From: DASXIW01 sp036497785
GTDB taxonomy: Bacteria; Pseudomonadota; Alphaproteobacteria; Acetobacterales; Acetobacteraceae
NCBI GenBank assembly: GCA_036497785.1
Contig: DASXIW010000165.1
Span: forward strand, 1-5,193
DNA length: 5,193 nt
Reading direction: 5' to 3'
Under the pieces are notes generated by a model. That model was not told the DNA's origin, did not search any database, and worked only from the letters and a program-made list of their open reading frames with translations. This document shows positions 1 through 5,193 of this stretch, piece by piece (the stretch's first letter is position 1; each line of letters begins with the position of its first letter). The translations under genes were made by a program, and so were the position numbers.

Positions 1-1467
1 GTGGGCGCGGGCGGCTTCCACGCCCATGCCGGCGGCGAGGGCGACGAAATCGAGGTCGGGGTTGCCGAGGTCGAGCATCTCCAGCGCCGTGCGGCCGGGA
101 TTGGCGCCGACATTGGCGAACTCGCCGAGCAGGATGGCGTATTTGCGGTTGGCCAGGATGATCGTGGTGACATTCAGCTTCTCGCGTGACTGGGTCCAGA
201 GCCCCTGCAGGGTGTACATCGCCGAGCCATCCGCCTGCAGATTGACCACGCGCCGGCCGGGCGCACCGACGGCGGCGCCGGTAGCCAGCGGAATGCCGCA
301 GCCAATCGCGCCGCCGGTGATTTGCAGCCAGTCATGCGGTGGGGCGCCGTGGGTGTTGGGATAGAGGCCACGGCCGAAGCTGACGCTTTCATCGGCGATC
401 ACGGCATTCTCCGGCAGCAATGCCGCCAGTGATTGGCCGAGTGCCTCGGTTGTGACCGCGCCGCTTGCCGGTGTGGCGCGTGGGCCGTAATCCGGGGCGG
501 GGATGGCCGGCGCGCCCAGCTCGTCTGCCAGCGCGGCCAGGGCGGCGGGCAGGTCGTGTTCGGGGCGGGCCATCACATGCACATTGGCGTCCGGCGGAGA
601 CAAATAGCCGGGCTTGCCGGGATAGGCGAAGAAGCCGACGGGCCTGGTGGCGCCGACCAGGATCAGGTGGGTGGTGCCGGCGAGCGCGTTGACGGCGTGC
701 TCTATGACATAGGGCACGCGGTCGATGGAGAAGCGGCCCCGCCCACGCTCGATGCGGCCGTTCGAGCCCTGCGCCAGCAGACGCGCGCCGGTGGCGGCGG
801 CGATACGGTGAGCATCCGCCAACGGGCCAGCCCGCAGCGCGCTGTTGCCGAGGAGGATGAGCACGCGCTCGCCAGAGCGCAGCAGGCGCGCGGCTTCCTG
901 GATGGCATGCGGGGTGGCGGTGGGACGCGCGGGGCGCGGCAGCGGTGCCGCCGTGACGCCGCCGGGATTCCAGCACGTGTCGGAGGGCAGGATCAGCGTG
1001 GCGATCTGGCCGGCGCCGCTGAACGCGGCCTGCACTGCCACCGCCGCGTCCGCACCGACATGTTCGGCATGCGACGCGGTACGCACCCAGCCGGAGACCC
1101 CGCGTGCGAAGCCCTCGGTATCCGTGGTCAGCGGCGCATCGAGCGGGCGATGATAGGTGGCCTGATCGCCGACGCAGTTCACCATCATGGTGTTGGCGCG
1201 GCGGGCGTTGTGCAGATTGGCGAGGCCGTTAGCGAGGCCGGGGCCGCAATGCAGCAGCGTGGCCGCGGGTTTGTCCGCCATGCGCGCATAGCCGTCGGCC
1301 GCACCTGTCACGACGCCTTCGAACAGGCCCAGGACGCAGCGCATGCCGGGGATGCGATCCAGCGCGGCGACGAAATGCATCTCCGACGTGCCGGGATTGG
1401 CGAAGCACGTGTCCACGCCGCAGGCCAATAAGGTGTGGACCAGGCTCTCCGCCCCGTTCATGGACAT
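1..1467 (-). CDS. Thiamine-diphosphate-dependent enzyme, acetolactate synthase large subunit-like (C-terminus off the left edge)
   Basis: The frame is open without a stop from 1467 down to base 1 (489 codons). Relatives of this type are, from memory, about 515 residues, so only a short C-terminal piece should be missing. The N-terminal pyrimidine-binding domain (about residues 1-170) shows NPGTSEMHF, the ThDP-activating Glu50 in LFEGVVTGAADGYARM, and His73 in TLLHCGPG, which aligns with an active-site His of benzoylformate decarboxylase. The C-terminal domain carries the Mg-ThDP motif: ADGSAMYT with Asp413, then Asn440 in LANRKYAIL 27 residues later. The family cleaves or joins carbon bonds next to the carbonyl of 2-oxo acids. 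Databases often label this subgroup acetolactate synthase, but I see no basis for assigning branched-chain amino acid synthesis, and the substrate is unknown. Start 1467 was chosen because AAGGGA lies 8 nt upstream; the in-frame ATG at 1461 (MNGAESL, a common family start) is the alternative. The gene is divergent from the dehydrogenase at 1547. Confidence 0.9.
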   Translation of the reverse strand, partial: MSMNGAESLVHTLLACGVDTCFANPGTSEMHFVAALDRIPGMRCVLGLFEGVVTGAADGYARMADKPAATLLHCGPGLANGLANLHNARRANTMMVNCVGDQATYHRPLDAPLTTDTEGFARGVSGWVRTASHAEHVGADAAVAVQAAFSGAGQIATLILPSDTCWNPGGVTAAPLPRPARPTATPHAIQEAARLLRSGERVLILLGNSALRAGPLADAHRIAAATGARLLAQGSNGRIERGRGRFSIDRVPYVIEHAVNALAGTTHLILVGATRPVGFFAYPGKPGYLSPPDANVHVMARPEHDLPAALAALADELGAPAIPAPDYGPRATPASGAVTTEALGQSLAALLPENAVIADESVSFGRGLYPNTHGAPPHDWLQITGGAIGCGIPLATGAAVGAPGRRVVNLQADGSAMYTLQGLWTQSREKLNVTTIILANRKYAILLGEFANVGANPGRTALEMLDLGNPDLDFVALAAGMGVEAARAH

Positions 1468-1546
1468 GCCGACATTCCCTTGTTACCCATTCGGCGGACA
1501 CTGCCCGCAGAGCCCGGGCCACGCAAGACAAGGAAACGCCGCGCCG
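1468..1546. promoter_or_regulatory. Divergent intergenic control region
   Basis: These 79 bp must hold the 5' signals of both the leftward ThDP enzyme gene and the rightward dehydrogenase operon, unless the promoters lie inside the coding regions. Visible elements are the minus-strand AAGGGA (1476-1481), the plus-strand AAGGAA (1530-1535, 11 nt before the dehydrogenase ATG) and the 8-bp palindrome GCCCGGGC (1512-1519). I could not identify convincing -35/-10 boxes on either strand, so promoter positions are not called. Confidence 0.45.
1476..1481 (-). promoter_or_regulatory. Ribosome binding site of the ThDP enzyme
   Basis: On the minus strand this reads AAGGGA and sits 8 nt before the ATG at 1467. 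The spacing would be 14 nt for the ATG at 1461, so the site favours the upstream start (MSMNGAES). Confidence 0.5.
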
Positions 1547-2548
1547 ATGACCACCATTCTGTATCCCGAGACCATGTATGCCGATGACCTGGTGGAACGG
1601 GAGGTGTTTGGTCCTGACACGCGAATCCTGGTGCGGGGCGTGCCGACGCTGGCCGATCTGTCGGACGAGGACTGTGCCGAGGTGGACGGGCTGATGTTGT
1701 TTCGCCTGTGGGCCAGTGCCAACGAACTGGCGCGCTTCCCGAAATTGCGGGCCGTGGTGCGGATGGGCGTGGGCTATGACCGGATTGACCGGGTGGCCGC
1801 GGCGGCGCGCGGGGTGATGGTGTGCAACGTGCCGGATTACGGCACGATGGAAGTGGCCGACCATGCGATTGCGCTGGCGCTGGCGCTGCGTCGGGGCTTG
1901 TTTCTGCATCACGAGACGCAGCGGCACACGCCGCCGGCCGCGTGGACGCCGATCTGGACACCGCTGATCCGCAGGCTGGACGTACAAACTTTCGGCATTG
2001 TCGGGCTGGGGCGGATTGGCACGGCGGCGGCGCTGCGGGCCAAGGCGTTCGGCTTCAAGGTGGTCTTTTACGATCCGTTCCGCCCGAATGGCGCGGAGCT
2101 GGCGCTGGGCATCGGGCGGGCGAAGACGCTGGAGGATTTGCTGCGGCAATCCGACATCCTTTCGCTACACGCACCGCTGACGCCAGAGACCAAGGGGATG
2201 ATCGGGGCGGCGGAACTGGGGCTGCTGCCGCCGGGCGCCGTGGTGGTGAGCACCGCGCGCGGACCGATGATCGATATCGATGCGCTGGAGGCGGCGCTGC
2301 GTGGCGGCCGCCTGGCGGCCGCGGGGCTGGACGTGGTGCCAGTGGAACCGCCAGTGGAGCCCGTGCCGAATTTGCTGCGGGCCTATCGCGCGAAAGAGCC
2401 CTGGCTTGAGGGCAGGCTGGTGATCACGCCGCATTCGGCGTTCCATACCCCCGAGGCCTGGGACGATATTCGCCGCAAATCCGCCGAAACCATGGCCGCC
2501 GCCCTGACCAGCACGCCGCAGAATGTCATCACACCCGACATGTTCTGA
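1547..2548 (+). CDS. D-isomer-specific 2-hydroxyacid dehydrogenase, CtBP-like
   Basis: This 333-residue cytosolic NAD(P)-dependent oxidoreductase should interconvert a 2-oxo acid and the D-2-hydroxy acid; the exact substrate cannot be read from sequence. The split substrate-binding domain covers about residues 1-100 and 300-333. It encloses a Rossmann domain with GLGRIG (153-158) and the strand-end acidic residue Asp176 (VVFYDP), which suggests NAD preference. The catalytic triad is intact: Arg238 in STARGPMID, Glu267 in DVVPVEP, His296 in ITPHSAF. VPDYGTMEVADHA (95-107) is typical of the C-terminal-binding-protein-like branch. The length is normal for the family. The frame is open back to 1343, but that extension overlaps the divergent gene and has no family character. 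The ATG at 1547 begins MTTILYPE and has AAGGAA 11 nt upstream. It forms an operon with the methyltransferase 5 bp downstream. Confidence 0.93.
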   Translation: MTTILYPETMYADDLVEREVFGPDTRILVRGVPTLADLSDEDCAEVDGLMLFRLWASANELARFPKLRAVVRMGVGYDRIDRVAAAARGVMVCNVPDYGTMEVADHAIALALALRRGLFLHHETQRHTPPAAWTPIWTPLIRRLDVQTFGIVGLGRIGTAAALRAKAFGFKVVFYDPFRPNGAELALGIGRAKTLEDLLRQSDILSLHAPLTPETKGMIGAAELGLLPPGAVVVSTARGPMIDIDALEAALRGGRLAAAGLDVVPVEPPVEPVPNLLRAYRAKEPWLEGRLVITPHSAFHTPEAWDDIRRKSAETMAAALTSTPQNVITPDMF

Positions 2549-2553
2549 ACCCC

Positions 2554-3375
2554 ATGATCGCGCCGATCCCGTTTCAGCCACGACGCTTCCGCACGGCGGC
2601 CGAACATTATCGGGTCGGCCGCGCGCCATATCCGGAGGCGGTGATTCGGCGGGTGGCGGCGACGCTCGGCCTGTGTCCTACCCATCGCCTGCTGGATCTG
2701 GGCTGCGGGCCCGGGCCGCTTGCCGTCGCCTTCGCGCCATATGTGAGCGAGGTGGTGGCGCTTGACCCCGAACCCGCCATGCTGGCGGCCGGCCGCGACG
2801 CCGCGTGCGGCATCCGGAACATCCGCTTCACGCAGGGTAGTTCCTACGATTTCGGCCCCGATCTCGGGCGGTTTTTTCTTGTGACGATGGGCCGGTCCTT
2901 CCATTGGATGGACCGGGTGGACACGCTGCGGCGGCTGGACGCGATGATCGAGCCTGGCGGTGCCATAGCGCTGTTTCATGACTCCCAGCCCGATGTGCCC
3001 GACAATGCCTGGCGCCAGGAATATGATGCGGTGCTCAAACGCTACACGACAGGCGATGGCCGTCGGCGCGGATGGCGTGCCACGGGCTGGGTGCGCCATG
3101 AGGCCGTGCTGCTGGACAGCGCATTCAGCCGGCTTGAGCTTGCAGGGGCGATCAGCCGGCGACGCGTGCCCGTGGCGCGGCTGATCGATCGCGCATTGTC
3201 GATGTCGTCCACCTCCCACGCGCGGATCGGCGATCAGGCCAATGCCATGGTGGCGGAGTTGCGGGCGATGTTCGCGCGCATCGCGCCGGAGGGCAGCGTT
3301 ACCGAAGTATTGGAGACAACAGCGCTGCTGGCTTGGCGGCTGGATGACTCCGCTGAGAGCAATATGGCCCGGTGA
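2554..3375 (+). CDS. Class I SAM-dependent methyltransferase
   Basis: The 273-residue protein has a Rossmann-type methyltransferase fold of the Methyltransf_11/25 kind. Motif I, the SAM glycine loop, is LLDLGCGPGPLA (46-57). The acidic residue that should bind the SAM ribose is Asp71 in VVALDPEPAML. FHWMD (116-120) matches the common AFHW[FM]D signature at motif IV, and a post-II/III segment EPGGAIALF follows at 133-141. Residues 150-273 form a helical C-terminal part with no motif I recognise. The acceptor substrate is unknown. The ATG lies 5 bp after the dehydrogenase stop and I see no Shine-Dalgarno sequence ahead of it, so translation is probably coupled to the upstream gene. This suggests joint expression, and perhaps methylation of a molecule handled by the dehydrogenase, which is inference only. 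Confidence 0.88.
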   Translation: MIAPIPFQPRRFRTAAEHYRVGRAPYPEAVIRRVAATLGLCPTHRLLDLGCGPGPLAVAFAPYVSEVVALDPEPAMLAAGRDAACGIRNIRFTQGSSYDFGPDLGRFFLVTMGRSFHWMDRVDTLRRLDAMIEPGGAIALFHDSQPDVPDNAWRQEYDAVLKRYTTGDGRRRGWRATGWVRHEAVLLDSAFSRLELAGAISRRRVPVARLIDRALSMSSTSHARIGDQANAMVAELRAMFARIAPEGSVTEVLETTALLAWRLDDSAESNMAR

Positions 3376-3631
3376 GTTCCGCACCCCTTACTCGCGCACA
3401 GAGCGGGTGGGGGCAAATACGCATCAACCGGTTTCGCCAGAGCCGATGCGATTTGCAAATATTCTGGCATCTGTACGATTTAGCTCTCCGCACCGCCAGT
3501 CTGTGGCAATAAACCGTTCGGTATTGTATCGTTCTTGCACTTTTACTGCGGATTTGCCTCTTTTCTACTGAAGAAACTGGACTCCGGCCGTTGATCGTTC
3601 AAGATCAGCGCATTTCGGAGGGGCACATTGC
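3376..3631 (+). promoter_or_regulatory. AT-richer intergenic region and leader of the LuxR-type regulator
   Basis: No credible gene lies in these 256 bp on either strand; the open frames that cross it lack family character and start sites. By count, 3421-3660 is about 49% GC, clearly below the flanking enzyme genes. It holds AACCGGTT (3426-3433), the perfect 10-bp palindrome ATTTGCAAAT (3451-3460) flanked by GATGC (3445-3449) and GCATC (3467-3471), and an imperfect dyad around 3508-3525. Close to the gene is a possible leader hairpin or operator, GTTGATC/GATCAGC (3590-3596 with 3603-3609, one G-T pair, 6-nt loop). A TTGCAC at 3535-3540 could be a -35 box, but no well-spaced -10 box follows. 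No clear terminator for the methyltransferase was seen. Confidence 0.45.
3617..3623 (+). promoter_or_regulatory. Ribosome binding site of the LuxR-type regulator
   Basis: GGAGGGG is followed by an 8-nt spacer and the ATG at 3632. This strong match fixes the start of the regulator. Confidence 0.75.
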
Positions 3632-4342
3632 ATGGCTGTGTTAATTGTTAGCAGGATGCATTTCGTCGGGGAGCTTCTGAGTCAGGCGCTCAAGGCCAAA
3701 GGCGACATCGCCGCCATCCACGAGCATATGTCGGGCATCGTTGATACGCCCGCTCAGGATATTATGCCCGACGTGGTCGTCGTCGACTCATCTCACCCGG
3801 CGGGGTTTGCGATCGTCTCCGCAATCCGTACTCAATTTCCGTCGGTTAACCTGGTCGTACTCGCCCTGAACGATCTCGAGGAGGACTTCCTCGCCTGGGC
3901 GAATGTCGGCATTTCGGGCTATGTGGCGCCGGAAACGCCGCTCGACGAACTCATCGCGATCATCCAGCGCTCGGCTGCCGGTGAAGTCATCTGCCCGCCC
4001 AGATTAACAGCTCTGCTGCTCAGCCGATTTGCAACCCAGGTAGGCATGGCCCAGGCCAGGGCAGGCGTCCACCATTTGACCCGGCGTGAGCGTGAGGTGC
4101 TTGAATTCTTGGCTGACGGCCTGTCCAACAAGGTAATAGCCCGGAGACTTCGGATCGCCGAAGCAACGGTGAAGAACCACGTGCATAGCATCTTGGAAAA
4201 ATGGGACCTCCGGAGCAGAGGGGAGGCTGCCGCGCGATATCGGGAATCTGGCCAGGAACAAGCAACCCGGCTCCAGAATGCCGGCCCCAGGCTAGGGCCC
4301 GTTAAGAATGGTCGTGAAATGATAAGGGCGGAGCAGAGGTAA
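3632..4342 (+). CDS. LuxR/NarL-type transcriptional regulator with degenerate receiver domain
   Basis: The 236-residue protein has the two-domain layout of NarL-family response regulators: receiver-like fold at about 1-120, linker, GerE/LuxR helix-turn-helix at about 148-203 (LTRREREVLEFLADGLSNKVIARRLRIAEATVKNHVHSIL, given in two halves: recognition helix near 176-190). It should bind DNA as a dimer in the cytoplasm; its targets are unknown. In the receiver, the acidic pair of NarL (DD) is Ser7-Arg8, the conserved Ser/Thr is Ala78 and the conserved Lys is Pro100. Only the phospho-acceptor position Asp52 (VVVVDSS) remains. Normal phosphorylation is therefore unlikely, and a constitutive, ligand- or protein-controlled mode is more plausible. 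No histidine kinase gene is adjacent. The tail after about residue 205 is longer than in NarL and lacks family character. Base composition is less GC-rich than in the neighbouring operon, so acquisition by transfer is possible. Confidence 0.88.
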   Translation: MAVLIVSRMHFVGELLSQALKAKGDIAAIHEHMSGIVDTPAQDIMPDVVVVDSSHPAGFAIVSAIRTQFPSVNLVVLALNDLEEDFLAWANVGISGYVAPETPLDELIAIIQRSAAGEVICPPRLTALLLSRFATQVGMAQARAGVHHLTRREREVLEFLADGLSNKVIARRLRIAEATVKNHVHSILEKWDLRSRGEAAARYRESGQEQATRLQNAGPRLGPVKNGREMIRAEQR

Positions 4343-4455
4343 ATCACCATGCCAAAGCCCTTATCGGTTTTGCCACCGCATTGAACGACATGTTTGAAGT
4401 GTTGGAGCTTACGGAAGAAATTCGAAACGAGCACCAGCCTCGCGCCGATCCGTAA
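4318..4455 (+). other. Possible gene remnant or frameshifted extension of the regulator
   Basis: One plus-strand frame is open for 45 codons between stops at 4315-4317 and 4453-4455. It reads protein-like text, for example HHAKALIGFATALNDMFEVL and then LELTEEIRNEHQPRADP. It has no ATG until 4390 and no Shine-Dalgarno sequence, so it is unlikely to be an independent gene as it stands. It overlaps the end of the regulator in another frame, so a single frameshift between 4318 and 4342 would fuse it to the regulator. I do not recognise a family. The alternative is chance open reading in an intergenic region, since 45 codons is short. Confidence 0.25.
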
Positions 4456-4457
4456 AA

Positions 4458-4499
4458 GCAGGGCGGTCACCCCTGCCGGGTTCGCCAGCCCCCGGCGGG
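4458..4499 (+). terminator. Overlapping hairpins downstream of the regulator
   Basis: Hairpin A pairs GCAGGG (4458-4463) with CCCTGC (4471-4476) across a 7-nt loop. Hairpin B pairs CCTGCCGGG (4472-4480) with CCCGGCGGG (4491-4499) across a 10-nt loop, 9 bp with one G-T pair. The two share 4472-4476, so they exclude each other. No T-run follows either one, so intrinsic termination of the regulator transcript is possible but not well supported. Confidence 0.35.
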
Positions 4500-4553
4500 T
4501 TCGGGCGAGATCTGCATAAGTTCCGCTCCGCTTGGTGGAGCCGACTGGAATGA

Positions 4554-4584
4554 GAAGGCGAGGCCGCGCCCCACCTCGCCCTTC
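4554..4584 (-). terminator. Candidate terminator of the DUF6481-like gene
   Basis: Read on the minus strand, GAAGGGCGAGG (4584-4574) pairs with CCTCGCCTTC (4563-4554): 10 bp with one bulged G and a 10-nt loop. It begins about 21 nt after the stop codon at 4606. Only a weak T-containing tail (TCATTCC) follows. The symmetry means it could also act on rightward transcripts from the regulator. Confidence 0.5.
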
Positions 4585-4605
4585 CGAAACCAGCCGCGAG
4601 AACGC

Positions 4606-4992
4606 TCAGCGCCGCGCCTTGCGCGCGGCATAGCGGGCGTCGCGGGCGGCTTTGCGCTGGGCCTCCAATGCCTTCTCGGCGGCGGCCTTTTCGGCGGCGA
4701 GACGGGCTTCCTCGGCGATCTGTGCCTGGCGTTCGGCTTCGCGGGCAGCTTCCTCGGCCAGACGGATGGCTTCCAGTTCGGCCTGGCGCACCAATTCGAC
4801 CTGGCGGGCGGCCTCGCGTTCGGCCTTGCGCACTTCGCGGGCGGCCAGGATCTCCTGGCGGGCGGCCTGGCGGGCGAGAACGGCAGGGTCGTCCGCGGCC
4901 GGCTTTGCACGGAATTTCTCCAGCAGCGCTTTTTTCGCGGCTGCCGCCGCGCTCATCCGGTCATTGAGATCCGCACCCTTGTAGCCAGCCAT
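4606..4992 (-). CDS. Small Ala/Glu/Arg-rich helical protein, DUF6481-like
   Basis: The 128-residue product resembles the DUF6481 proteins known to me from alphaproteobacteria: short N-terminus MAGYKGADLNDR, then AAAAAKKALLEKFRAKPAADDPAV (13-38), then an almost uninterrupted charged helix at 39-128 ending in RDARYAARKARR. Ala, Glu, Arg and Lys dominate from residue 39 on, with no proline or glycine, so a long single helix or coiled coil is expected. There is no signal peptide or membrane segment, and the C-terminus is strongly basic. The function is unknown; nucleic-acid or protein binding is conceivable from charge alone. The ATG at 4992 is fixed by AAGGAG 9 nt upstream. It lies 101 bp downstream of the SDR gene on the same strand, convergent with the regulator. 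The family label is from memory of the N-terminal pattern, so it is less certain than the gene itself. Confidence 0.85.
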   Translation of the reverse strand: MAGYKGADLNDRMSAAAAAKKALLEKFRAKPAADDPAVLARQAARQEILAAREVRKAEREAARQVELVRQAELEAIRLAEEAAREAERQAQIAEEARLAAEKAAAEKALEAQRKAARDARYAARKARR

Positions 4993-5001
4993 TCCGTCGT
5001 T

Positions 5002-5007
5002 CTCCTT
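5002..5007 (-). promoter_or_regulatory. Strong ribosome binding site of the DUF6481-like gene
   Basis: On the minus strand this reads AAGGAG with 9 nt to the ATG at 4992. It is one of the best Shine-Dalgarno matches in the window and suggests efficient translation. The 101-bp gap upstream (4993-5093) also holds a weak 5-bp hairpin (5051-5055 with 5064-5068) and a repeated CGATCC near 5030-5042; no -35/-10 pair was evident. Confidence 0.7.
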
Positions 5008-5093
5008 GATGTTCGGAAGGCGAGATACCCGATCCGGCGATCCGTGGCCACGCCCGAGTTCGGGGGCGCAACGATCGTCACGCGACGGAAATC

Positions 5094-5193
5094 CTAAATC
5101 ACCAGTCCGCCATCGACATGCAACGCCTGCCCGGTGACATAGCCCGCCTCCGCCGAGGCGAAGAAGGCGACCGCCGCCGCCACGTCCTCCGGC
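5094..5193 (-). CDS. Short-chain dehydrogenase/reductase (SDR), C-terminal end only
   Basis: Only the last 32 codons are inside the window; the gene enters from the right edge and stops with TAG at 5096-5094. The translation PEDVAAAVAFFASAEAGYVT is followed by GQALHVDGGLVI. This is the C-terminal signature of classical FabG-like SDR enzymes: the PEDVA helix, the FxASxxAxYVTGQ segment, and the terminal VDGG loop close to the cofactor and substrate pocket. The Rossmann glycine motif and the YxxxK catalytic residues lie outside the window, so substrate and cofactor cannot be assigned; 3-oxoacyl-ACP reductase, 3-hydroxybutyrate dehydrogenase and sugar or alcohol dehydrogenases all end this way. 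Confidence 0.9.
   Translation of the reverse strand, partial: PEDVAAAVAFFASAEAGYVTGQALHVDGGLVI

Noticed and set aside
433..1431. Long open frame on the plus strand (332 codons) opposite the ThDP enzyme
   Set aside because: It is antisense to a gene with clear family motifs, its translation is repetitive Gly/Arg/Ala text without motifs, and such frames are expected opposite GC-rich coding DNA.
1343..1546. Upstream extension of the dehydrogenase frame (68 extra codons)
   Set aside because: It overlaps the 5' end of the divergent gene and has no resemblance to the dehydrogenase family; the ATG at 1547 has a ribosome binding site and gives the normal family length.
1229..2149. Minus-strand frame of 306 codons spanning the divergent promoter region
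   Set aside because: It crosses the start regions of two well-supported genes and shows no family similarity.
2383..3384. Long open frame on the minus strand (333 codons) opposite the dehydrogenase end and methyltransferase
   Set aside because: It overlaps two recognisable genes and its translation is rich in His, Arg and Pro with no domain character.
3380..3412. Possible terminator after the methyltransferase (CACCC pairing with GGGTG)
   Set aside because: The stem is only 5 bp with a long loop and no T-run.
4342..4392. Resemblance of part of the small frame (AEVNHHAKALI) to the HWE/HisKA_2 kinase motif
   Set aside because: Only a few residues match, the conserved Asn is missing, and no ATP-binding domain follows.
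3919..4470. Minus-strand frame of 183 codons opposite the regulator
   Set aside because: Most of it is antisense to the helix-turn-helix region, and I see no motif or ribosome binding site. An insertion sequence end was considered for its right part, but no transposase motif or terminal repeats were found.
4467..4910. Minus-strand frame of 147 codons overlapping the DUF6481-like gene in another phase
   Set aside because: Its Pro/Arg-rich text is the shifted reading of the Ala/Glu/Arg-rich gene, and it lacks its own start signals.

Overview
The window is GC-rich except for a central stretch at 3376-4456. Together with the gene families present, this suggests an alphaproteobacterium, possibly of the Acetobacteraceae/Rhodospirillales type. 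That placement is an inference from composition and from a DUF6481-like protein, a family I recall as mainly alphaproteobacterial. No RNA gene, CRISPR array or complete mobile element was found.

Left part (1-3375): a thiamine-diphosphate enzyme of the acetolactate synthase / benzoylformate decarboxylase superfamily runs leftward from 1467 and leaves the window before its C-terminus. It is divergent, across only 79 bp, from a two-gene rightward operon. That operon encodes a CtBP-like D-2-hydroxyacid dehydrogenase (1547-2548) and, 5 bp later, a class I SAM-dependent methyltransferase (2554-3375). The first two enzymes belong to families that act on 2-oxo acids or their 2-hydroxy counterparts. 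Their shared control region makes a common small-molecule pathway plausible but unproven.

Central part (3376-4456): a base-composition island. The 256-bp gap before the next gene is roughly 49% GC and holds a perfect palindrome and a leader hairpin. It precedes a LuxR/NarL-type regulator (3632-4342) whose receiver domain keeps only the phospho-acceptor Asp; the acidic pair, the Ser/Thr and the Lys of the phosphorylation pocket are all replaced. After it comes an AT-richer tail with a 45-codon reading frame that has no good start, which may be a gene remnant or a frameshifted extension of the regulator.

Right part (4457-5193): hairpins separate the regulator from two leftward genes. These are a 128-residue Ala/Glu/Arg-rich helical protein (DUF6481-like, 4606-4992) with a strong ribosome binding site, and the last 32 codons of a short-chain dehydrogenase/reductase entering from the right edge (5094-5193).

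Most of the window is ordinary metabolic and housekeeping-type content. The regulator with the disabled receiver and its AT-richer surroundings are the least ordinary part. I see no convincing undescribed multi-gene system.
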